A stretch of 64,000 nt of DNA from Antitrichia curtipendula. Taxonomy: Eukaryota; Streptophyta; Bryopsida; Hypnales; Leucodontaceae. A program made the translations under genes and the position numbers. How positions within the stretch are numbered: the first letter of the stretch is position 1; each line of letters begins with the position of its first letter. Positions 35,324 through 44,014 of the stretch are shown here, in pieces. The DNA lies in NCBI GenBank assembly GCA_951230915.1, contig OX579638.1, forward strand, positions 21,718,696 through 21,782,695, in the 5' to 3' direction. The notes under the pieces are model-generated. The model saw only the letters and a list, made by a program, of their open reading frames with translations. It made no database searches and was not told where the DNA came from.

Positions 35324-38021
35324 CTAAGGCTGCTGTCAAGTGTACAGCGGGCAGCTCCGTGGTTGTTGGAGGAGATGTTGTCTTCTGCATGTCTTCACTG
35401 AGCCCCTTCAGAAGTTTGTCGTACTGCCCAAATCCCCAACTATTGTACCAAAGTGGTGGCACTATCCTGCAGTGCGGGGCAGGACATGTTACATTATTTT
35501 GGAACCACTGCGCTGCACACCAGGGATAAAAAACATGTTGGCAGTTGCAGACAATGACGTCCAAGAAAGGAAAACCATCAGAGCATATGCAGCATTGAAG
35601 AAGAGTGGGAAAACTGGCTGCGCACTGCGAGGGACTAGTAACTCGTCGGTGTTGCACGCAGGTAGCGGCCGCATCAGTACTGCATCCTTGCGTGCTTCTA
35701 GCTTTGCGGAATAGGCTTGGAGGGCGACAAGGCGATTGGAAGCAGCTGTCCTTGCGCATGATACATGCTGAAGTTCGGCTTCCAATGCAGACTTTGCTGT
35801 TGCAAATGATGAAAGCTTCCTGACGTTGGAGTAGTACATTTTCAATATAGGCCCTATTCCTAGCTGCTTCGTAGCTGCTTCCATTTCATCTAGTTCGACA
35901 ACAGCACCGCAGTCCTCGCCTGCCTCACTCAAAGAGGACTTGAACTGTTCAACAAGTTCGGAGGAGGCCTCCCACTGGACAGAAGCTTGCGCAACCTCTA
36001 CCTTCTTATCAGAAAACTGTACGTCACTTCGTTGTAGTAGGGCATCGAACTTCTGCAAAACTTCAGCAACTTCGGCTTTCCTGAAACCCAAATGACGTGA
36101 AACACGTCAGCATCTACCTTGCATGGGTATTCTACATTGCAGTTTGTGCTGCATTGAGAAGTTAATGTCGGAGCACGCATGACTACATGAAAGTAGTGAC
36201 AAGAAGATACGAACAGAGGACTGCAAGTACAGCGGCACTTGGATAGTAGTCCTACGTACTACTTCTTGTATAGCGTAGTACAGCAGCACTTGGATAGTAG
36301 TCCAACGTACTACTTCTTGTATAGCGTAGTACAGTGTCACTTCACAAGAGGACCAGAACGGACACGGAGTACTACGTACTAGGAGTGTAGGTGGTAGGAA
36401 TACGAGAAAGAAAGTGAAATCTTCACTTCCCTGGGTACTCATTGTCGTCTGTACCAATCACTGCTCTACGAGCGAGTACCTCGACAGGCGCAAAGCACAG
36501 GACTTGGAGGAATAAAGTACATGAAGTGTATTTCAGTAAGCAAGTGGGGAAAGGAGGGCGGAAGTCCATTCCTTCTAATGTGCCACAACCTCTACACTTT
36601 GCACATGAATACTACCCGTCTACTAACAAAGATGCAGTGGCAAAGTCAAACCATTACCACTGAGTACTACATACGTACATTCCGCCTATTCAATAGTGCT
36701 ACATGTGATCCATTCCAGGGACGTGTACAAGCAGGAAACACAAATACTACTGGAGTATGTTGACAGATAATCAAAGCAGAAAGGGTACAAGAAGCATACA
36801 ATGCCATTCTGTCCGACAAGAATAGAAGGGCTGAGGATGTCACGAAACTCAATTACTAGTACAAATGAAGACACGCATGGAAGAGCAATTTTGTTCACGA
36901 AAATAGTAAATTGGGAGAGGAATACTACAGAACTTGAGAGCTAGTACTTCAGGGTCGCTGCTTGCGGCGTCACGTAATGAAGAACGACTCTTATTGTCCT
37001 GCGTGGATCCGCCATGCAGTGAAACTTGGCATTTGACATCCCCGAGCAAGAACTTGTCCGCAGATTCCTCCGCATACTCTGGGATGCCCTCTTTTTCATA
37101 GACGTCGTTCATCGGGACACCCAGCACGGTCGCCAGTCGTTGAATGCATCCTCGCAGGCGCCGACTGTAAGACTTTTGCTGGCCTTCATTAGTTTCTGCT
37201 GCAAATTCCGCCCAATTCACCTGCTGATTCTTAATCTTATTCAGGACAAATCCAATTGCAAACTCTTTAGCAACATGAGCAGGAGCATAAGTTTTCTGGT
37301 AGCATAGGCAATATAGTCTCTCTGCGTCTTTTCTCAAAGTGCCAGTGAGCTTTTCTCCCAAAGTAAAGCCGTTTTTGGACTTATCCTGTCCAAACACGGC
37401 CCGCACCTCTTCTAGCGATATGTCTCTTCCAATCTTCAATTTGTGACTATTTACACCTTCACAAGGAAGATTGAACGTGGAAGCAAAAGTTTCTGCAGTC
37501 ATAGACGCCGGTGGTCGTTTGTCCGCAGCGCGCAAAGTTGCCAGCTGTTTTCGGCAAGCGGATTCCGTAATTTCGTCTTCCTCCATCTTCTCTAGCAAAT
37601 GACGTTTGCCAGGGCCCATACTGGTATCAAGGTTCTCTTCGCTCTCACCTTGAATCTCTGAAATGTCTTGTGCACGAACAATGTCATCAGCAGCAACAGA
37701 CGTTTCCGAGGAGGAGTTGTCCGAAGCGTATCCTGATGTGGGCTTCTTCTTCCTAGCGACGGGCTCCTTTTCTTTTCCACATCTGGAAGGCCCAGTTAAG
37801 GCTGACGAATTCCCTTGTACACTCTTCTTTTTGGTCTTCTCCGATGCTAATGGCGATCTGCCATGAGATGGCGCTGCATTGGCGGCCTTCACGCTGTTGA
37901 CCTTCGAAGCCGTATTCTTCCTCGGAGTTGCTGGTGTAGGAGCCTGCACGTCGCCTCCGGTCTCCTCTGACGCATCAGAAGCAGGTCGTGCCCGCACTGC
38001 AGTTCTCTTCATCTTCCCCAT
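35324..38021 (-). CDS. N-terminal half of the cargo gene: basic region, unknown domain, coiled coil and RING-like finger
   Basis: Exon 1 (38021-36934) starts MGKMKRTAVRARPASDASEE and is long, basic and Ser/Lys-rich, likely nuclear. A conserved-looking block follows: KLKIGRDISLEEVRAVFGQD, GEKLTGTLRKDAERLYCLCY, LRGCIQRLATVLGVPM. I do not recognise that domain. A 0.85-kb AGTACT-rich intron precedes exon 2 (36080-35681: KAEVAEVLQKFDALLQRSDV, a coiled coil). Exon 3 (35624-35324) has a RING-like finger: CCICSDGFPFLDVIVCNCQH, VFYPWCAAQWF, CPAPHC. Exon 2 to 3 needs either a 56-nt intron (GTACTG...CGCAG) or a frameshift. Exon 3 ends at TTAG|GTAATT in phase 1, and the acceptor at 35005 continues GSSIVSDGAPSMSAYGSS in frame into the SET exons. 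RING fingers usually act in ubiquitin transfer; that role is inferred here. The exon 1 donor is weak (AA|GTTCTG). Confidence 0.6.
36081..36933 (-). repeat. AGTACT-rich intron of the RING-SET gene with a 2 x 51-bp tandem repeat
   Basis: This intron contains many GTAC-core palindromes (AGTACTACGTACT, TACGTACT, CTAGTAC). Two adjacent 51-bp copies start at 36235 and 36286, beginning GCACTTGGATAGTAGTCC and containing CGTACTACTTCTTGTATAGC. It has the same composition as the transposase intron at 27.6-28.7 kb, which ties the two genes to one element. Confidence 0.6.
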
Positions 38022-39535
38022 TGCTTGAATTTCGGCTATACCGCCCTAACTGTGCACGGAGAAGAGTACGTCAGTGGAAGCAACGAGTGGAAGATCCTCA
38101 AAAAGTGCAATTCGACAGCATCCCCAGTGCCGAAGGACTATAGCCTTGCACATCCATTTCAGCTCTCTACCTCCGACACATTCACAGAATTTATTGGGGC
38201 TGCACAGACTACCTAATGAAAGGAAGAAGAGGAAGTGCAACTCAAGCGGACGCTAAACCCTGAATTTCCTATCGAACGCTCTCAGCAATTTTATCCGGTG
38301 CTTATGCATTCGCTCCATGAAACCCAAGAAGGACATGGTATCCACTTGCAGACTGAATGTGCGTAAGCAAGTCATTTGTTTCAAGGAGAGGAGAGGACAT
38401 GATATGAAGGCGGACCTCCTATGACAAGAGAGACAGAAGAACAGAGACGGAGCCAACACACATACAGGCATTACGACGAAAACAATAAAAACCCGGAACT
38501 GAAGGCACATGCTGCATCGAGAAAATACAGAGTTGCTCATGGACGGTGAATGCAAGTGAAAGACGGCAAATCATAGCTCCTCCACCGCAGAGGAGCAGTA
38601 GGCCGAATGGCAAAGTGGCACTGACAGCGGACATCAAAATTCTCGGAATCCTAGACGGTGAATGCAGCGCCAATTCTATGTTTCCGTGGTGCTAGCTGAG
38701 AAAAGGGTATGTGCAGTGAGGAACGCCTCAACAGAACAAGCAGAGTAAGGAATGCAGAGACTTACCGGACTCAAGCGTGCTTCCGGACAGATGCTTCACA
38801 GTTCAAAAAACAACGCGCTGCGATCTCTCGACCTTTCTTGCGCCTAGAGCGTCACGCAAGCGCCCTCGCCATCAATGTGTCGGTCACTAACTACTGCTGC
38901 AGGGTGCAATTGCGGCATTGGTTGTGACCCGTATCACGGTAAGCATACTCTCCCCAAACATATTGAACCCAAACCTCAGCACTTTGAAACGTGAAGGCGA
39001 CCACCCTTTCCCTCCGTTGCCTTCAAGCGCGACGTACAACGTTGACGGCAAGCAAATTCCGAAGCAATCTCAACATGCACATGGGATCACACAGCGGCAG
39101 CAACGGCCATTGAACTGGAAACCCTAACTTCGACGACAAGCTCGCACAAGTCGCAAAATTCGGGAGAGACAATAGTCAAATTTGTGGACGGACAGATTCT
39201 CGTATTGCAAGAAATCATCGGCGGTCCTTCCATTCACTTTTGGATGAATGAGATGTGATTGGGCAGGCAACGGCGACGTCAATCCCCGGTGCCATTAAGT
39301 CCCTTGCGTCCAGGTGTCAGAGAGCAGGCGTCCGCAACTGAATTGCAAGTCCACTTTAATCCGTTGCATTGAGCGCCAGAGACAGAAATTGACACCACTT
39401 GTCAACAGTGGAGAACATCTGCAGTTCCATCGACGGTCCAAAACGGACGCTGATTTTATATTGTAGTACTCGTAGTACTGCTAGTACAGACCTGAAAACG
39501 TCCTGTACTTTGCAAAACGCTACGCAAAGTGGACG
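38022..39535. other. Right non-coding end of the transposon
   Basis: No gene is supported. It should contain the promoter of the minus-strand cargo gene. TIR-like motifs occur in left-end orientation at 38545 (GGTGAATGCAAGTGAAAGAC) and 38657 (GGTGAATGCA). AGTACT motifs lie near 39464 and 39474, close to the right terminus. Confidence 0.45.
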
Positions 39536-39554
39536 GTCTTTCTTGCATTCACCC
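39536..39554 (-). repeat. Right terminal inverted repeat of the 13.7-kb transposon
   Basis: The plus strand reads GTCTTTCTTGCATTCACCC, the exact complement of the left repeat. TGGC follows at 39555-39558. Two AGTACT motifs lie 60-75 bp inward. Confidence 0.9.
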
Positions 39555-39633
39555 TGGCGTCCTGTTTGAAATTTTCCGTTTCATGTTTGAAGTTTTCTGT
39601 TTGCTAACCCTGTCCCCCTTGTCTCCCGTGCAG

Positions 39634-40436
39634 CGGCATGCAGCGTAGCACAATCGGGAGTGCACCTCCCCGCTTTCCTCGACAACCACCACCACCCCAC
39701 CACCCACGCTACTCTCCCAACCAACCGCGTCCCCGTCTCTCCCGAATGCTCCCCCAACTGTTCTTTTGATCCTCACTACGCCGGCGTCGTGGTCCCATCC
39801 GGTGAGATTGCAATCAAACGCTCCCTCTTGTCCTCTTGGGTCCACGACGTCAAACGCATCATCCTGTCGGAGTTTTCCGAAGTTTCATCCCGCATCCCTG
39901 GCCATGGAAAGTCCTGCTTACCTGGTCCCTTCATGCTCCGCTTCGGCTCCGGAACCTCATCCCCTCTCTCCACCAGCACGGGTAATGAAGACGTGGTTTT
40001 CGTGCAGTGGCTCCCCATGGCGTCCGCAAAGACTCCTACAAAGCCAGGGAAACACGCCCCCTTGTGGGAGACGATTGAGCAGTTGAGTCTGTGTAAGTAT
40101 AAAGGACAGCCGTCGTATGGGCAGAACCCTGAGAGGATATTTAGACATCCGAAGTGCCATGTGAGTGAGAACTTCCCGGAGGAGAGCTTTGAGAAGGTGA
40201 GGGAGTTGCAGGAGAAGCATGACCCGGACAGGGTGTTTGAGCCGGAGCTTTTTCAGATGATTTTGAAAAAGAGAGGGCCGGAGTACGGGAAGTTGTGTGC
40301 GTTGGAGCACTGGTGTTTCTGTGAAGAAGACGAGCATTGTGCGGAGAGGCATGCGTGTGTGGCGTCGCCTGTGTTTCCGGAGTATAAGATTTGTAAGGTG
40401 GTGGTTGGATCGGGGGCGAGGCACGATGAACTCTGA
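39634..40436 (+). CDS. L-gulono-1,4-lactone oxidase, exon 2 (C-terminal ALO half)
   Basis: This is the second half of the oxidase gene, 14.5 kb downstream of exon 1. Acceptor CCGTGCAG|CGGCATGC gives G|CG, continuing GLNA-AACSVAQSGVHLP in frame. Family landmarks are FDPHYAG, FMLRFGSGTSSPLS, DVVFVQWLP, LWETIEQLSLCKYKGQPSYG, ELQEKHDPDRVFEPELF and the Cys-rich tail CALEHWCFCEEDEHCAERHA typical of plant gulonolactone oxidases. The stop is at 40436. The intron before it contains the 13.7-kb transposon; only about 731 bp of original intron flanks the element. Whether the transcript is still spliced correctly across this intron cannot be seen from the sequence. Confidence 0.85.
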
Positions 40437-43400
40437 AGGTGGAAGAGACGATCGGGGAAGACATTGCATTCTAGGGTTAGGGGTTTAAGAAAAGATCCAC
40501 ACATGCGCAACACTCACAATGAGCTCTAATTTCAATAATTTAAGGTAGCATTGAATTTACGTGGGACCTGCTTGAGCGCACAGGCGGCTTTCCCCACGAG
40601 AAAAGTACTATTATACTACTTTTCCATGAAATCTTTGTTACGATGAGGACCGTTTTCAATGCTGTGGATCCGTGCTGTTGGAATGCTTGGCCAGAATTCA
40701 GTATTCCACAGGATGGGCTGCACTATGAAGAAAATAGGCTGAAAGAAAGAATCATAGATAATGTATGTCAAAGAAGAGTGGTCCCATCATCCGTTTGAAA
40801 GCTCATTCTGCATCATACTTGAGTTATTTCGTGAGTATCTGAACTTCTTTTAAGGGTAAAGAATGTTACCGAATGGGACGCTTCTGACTAGGTTAAGAAT
40901 GTTATGAGTAATACAATTTTTTTTTAATACAACAATTTTCAAAAATGTTTATGCCTATCTGCTACAAAATTTTCAAATATTTCTATAATATCAGGCTAAA
41001 GAATTTCATTTTCTCAAAGAATTCGTCTAGAGTAATAGCTACACCAGAATGCTTGTTGTTGTAATCTGGCAGTACTTCGCTCAAAAAAGAATGGCTCATT
41101 GTCCCTGTCTTGCTTTCTTGCTTACATATGGTAGGGTTATAGCATTTCTGGGAGGGTTCCATCTCGGTAGATCACATGGCAAAACCATTTATTTTGCTCA
41201 GAGTTTTAGATTTTAAGCATCTCTGGCATTGCAGGGGACGTGCGCGCGCGAAGATCACCATGGAGGTTGAGCATCATTCCGGACACGTTTTTCGCTCTCG
41301 TTAACATGATTCTTTCGTTTTTCCGAATCATGTTTTGGGTCGGAATTTAGAGATTGATGTTAAGTGCCATCGGTCGCGCTTTGTGGATTAATGGATACAT
41401 TTTCAGGGCAGACCCTAATAAATGGCAATGGAGTGATTGATTGAAAATAGTTTGACATTTTGGGTTACAGGAAAATCTTAAATTCTGTTCTCCGATTTAT
41501 AGCTCGGTACTAATTTGAACTTTCAATCTTAACGTTTTTCAGTCTTTGGATGAGTACTTACGTCCTGCGAATAGATTATATTAAAAGAGATCTGGAAAAT
41601 TTCAGTTTAAAAGAACAGAATAAAACGGTCCATTTTCACCTGATTCTGGTTGACATGAAATAGGAAACTAGGTTTTGCGTGACCGAGCTTACAATGGAGA
41701 TAGATGTAGGCTTTTGGTTTGGTTCGAATCAAGTAAATAACGCTTTTCGTTTGTTTGAGGCTGCAGCTAAAAAATTACGGTAAGAGATCCGATGGATCGT
41801 ATGGCGGAAGTGTCGGTTTCGGTCCAGGAGGACCTGAGGAACCTGGTGGTCCATCTGGAGGATATGGCAGAGGATCAGCTCGTGGGACGGACAACGTGCG
41901 CGGCATTGATCACAGCATGTATCAAAATCCTAAAGTTTGCGGTGATGAACTGCACTGGATGCACTGGATGTTGTGGCCACAAATTGCTGATTTCTATTCG
42001 TTAATAGCATTACCAGTAACAAATTTATCAATGAAGCTGTTTTATACTATGTGGAGAGTGCATTTGTAATGCTCATTGGCTTCGAGGTTTCAGATGCACC
42101 TAATTAAGAGACTTTCAACTTATGTAGGAGAGTGATTCTTGGGTGATCATTATAGAGCTGGGGAGAGAGCACTTTGGGTAGAAGAGCCAAATTCGCTTCA
42201 GATCGAACTTTGATCACTCCGTGTGTAAAGAGATTGCAGACATTCCATAGAATGATGATCAGTGGCCACTGACATTTGGTAATAGGTTCGGTGACTACTA
42301 GGGGGCGGGATTACAGAATGCCCTTCAGCATATTGCGCACATTGGCGTTTGTCTCTTTGCTGGTCTTGTAGGTGCGCCTGGCTTCTCCTTGCGGGTCTTG
42401 CTGCTGTGCGCAGGACGACGTCCGTATAAAACTTTTACACCATGAGGGAGCTGAGAGAAGATAGCAAACACTAGCTACTAACAATATCATCTGCTGTCAC
42501 TACGCCAGCTTGCAATTGTTAGACTTTCCGAGGACCAGTACTGATCGGTCGAGTTTTGACTGACTCAACAATTTGGAGCCTGTACGTCGAGACAAGCTCG
42601 CTGCAGGCCGGGTGACGACCAATTAATATGTTGCCGTGCTTCTCCTTTAATTCGCGCGTATCCCTACCTGTGCAGTGCAGTGCAGCCCTGCGCATTGTAA
42701 CTACCCCGGAGCATTGTTTCGTTTCATTGACAATTAATTGTATTTAAGAGAATTCCAACGCAATTTAGAATGCACTGGTGTGCCTTTTACCGTTGTTACA
42801 GTGTAGTAAAAAAACAAACTAAAGCTCATTTTTTAATTCATAATCATAAAAAGAACTTGAAATTCAATATCTACTCTCCCATGAGTTGGAACAGCAGAAA
42901 ACAAATTCCGGGCACCCCTTCCAATCGGTACTGTTCCTCGGAAGTCTGAAAAGCACATACTTAGGTTGAATCTATGCTTGAAGTGATGCACATACCGGTA
43001 ACCTCTCATATTTAGATTTTGAACATCTTGGATCATCAATATCTAGGTTTTAGTGTTTGCTTTTGGGCTCAAATGCAAGTGTCTCATTTGGGGCACTGAT
43101 GATTATAGGTGCACTTGTCAAACTTTTTTTATTCACCCCTGGATTATACATTGAACACCATGACAATTGTTTTGTGTTTTCCTTCTAAAGTATCCTTGCA
43201 TAATGATACGTACATCCACTTTTTGTCATTCAAAAGAACTTTGTATATTATAAAATTTTACTGTTATTTTTCTTTTAGCATAAATAATATTAAATTTTTG
43301 CACAATTCCAATGAAGCATACCAAATTTGAGTTTAAAAAAAGCAAAACTTCATTTTTGGTGAATTTTTTCTTTTAAAACTCATGGTTTTACATGATAATT

Positions 43401-44014
43401 GATTGAAAAACATTGGTGAAATTTTTATTTATTTGATTGCATAGATATGTAGGAAACTTCTATACGCACATCTTTCAAATAAAAAAAAAAACCCATTAAG
43501 TACCAAAAATATGATCTGAGGAGCTTAATGTGAAATTTTATATGAGTAAATTTTGTGAAAAAAAATATCTCCATAATATGCAGTGCCCAACAAAATGATA
43601 CAGAATGATATAGAATGACTCAAAACACTCGGTACCAATATAATACAGAAAAGAGAATATTTCTGGCATAGAGAATGAAATGTTTCCAAATTAGACGTGG
43701 TGTATTGTATAGCGTGATGCAGCTAACAATTGAAACAGGGCAGTTTTCATCAAAATATGCAAGCACTTTACAGTGAATTAATCAGTAACATCGCATAAAG
43801 TCTCACTGGTTTAGGTCTTATTTTGCAGTACTTGCATACTGTTCGTGGTAGTACGCAACCACACAACTCGACAATGAAAATGTAATCAATAGCTACAAAG
43901 AGGAAAGCACCAAATCAGAACACTTTCTATCATGTACACTAAGGCAGATGTGTAGGGCAGTAACATATTACAAGGCATGGGAAGGGAATAGGCCCCCGAT
44001 AAGAAATACCCTTT
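40437..44014. other. Intergenic region between the oxidase and SMC1 genes
   Basis: Mostly AT-rich with no clear gene. One possible exon (Gly-rich) at 41767-42069 is listed separately. The part from 43.0 to 44.0 kb is very AT-rich and includes the SMC1 3' UTR. Confidence 0.4.
41767..42069 (+). CDS. Possible exon of a glycine-rich protein
   Basis: A good acceptor (GAGGCTGCAG) opens a frame reading LKNYGKRSDGSYGGSVGFG and PGGPEEPGGPSGGYGRGS, followed by HSMYQNPKVCGDELHWMHW, with a stop at 42069. The Gly/Pro repeat biases it toward coding, but I could not identify a convincing upstream exon or start. It may be the last exon of a small glycine-rich protein gene, or a chance frame. Confidence 0.25.
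   Translation, partial: LKNYGKRSDGSYGGSVGFGPGGPEEPGGPSGGYGRGSARGTDNVRGIDHSMYQNPKVCGDELHWMHWMLWPQIADFYSLIALPVTNLSMKLFYTMWRVHL

Larger units (their letters stand above)
25827..39554. mobile_element. 13.7-kb cargo-carrying DNA transposon with 19-bp TIRs, inserted in the oxidase intron
   Basis: The terminal inverted repeats are identical: GGGTGAATGCAAGAAAGAC at 25827-25845 and its exact complement at 39536-39554. The flanks are TGGC at 25823-25826 and TGGC at 39555-39558, a clean 4-bp target-site duplication. In order, the element holds about 0.9 kb of left non-coding DNA, a transposase gene (+), a short convergent spacer, a RING/SET cargo gene (-) and 1.5 kb of right non-coding DNA. AGTACT palindromes occur just inside both ends and throughout its introns and spacers. 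Four-base duplications are known for Sola, Chapaev and Ginger-type elements; with the transposase type this makes a Sola-like assignment the best guess, but I cannot confirm it. It sits wholly within the gulonolactone oxidase intron, in the same orientation as the transposase gene. Confidence 0.9.

Noticed and set aside
41700..41745. GGTTCGAATC B-box-like motif suggesting a tRNA gene
   Set aside because: The surrounding bases do not form a T stem, acceptor stem or anticodon arm, and no A box lies at the right distance.
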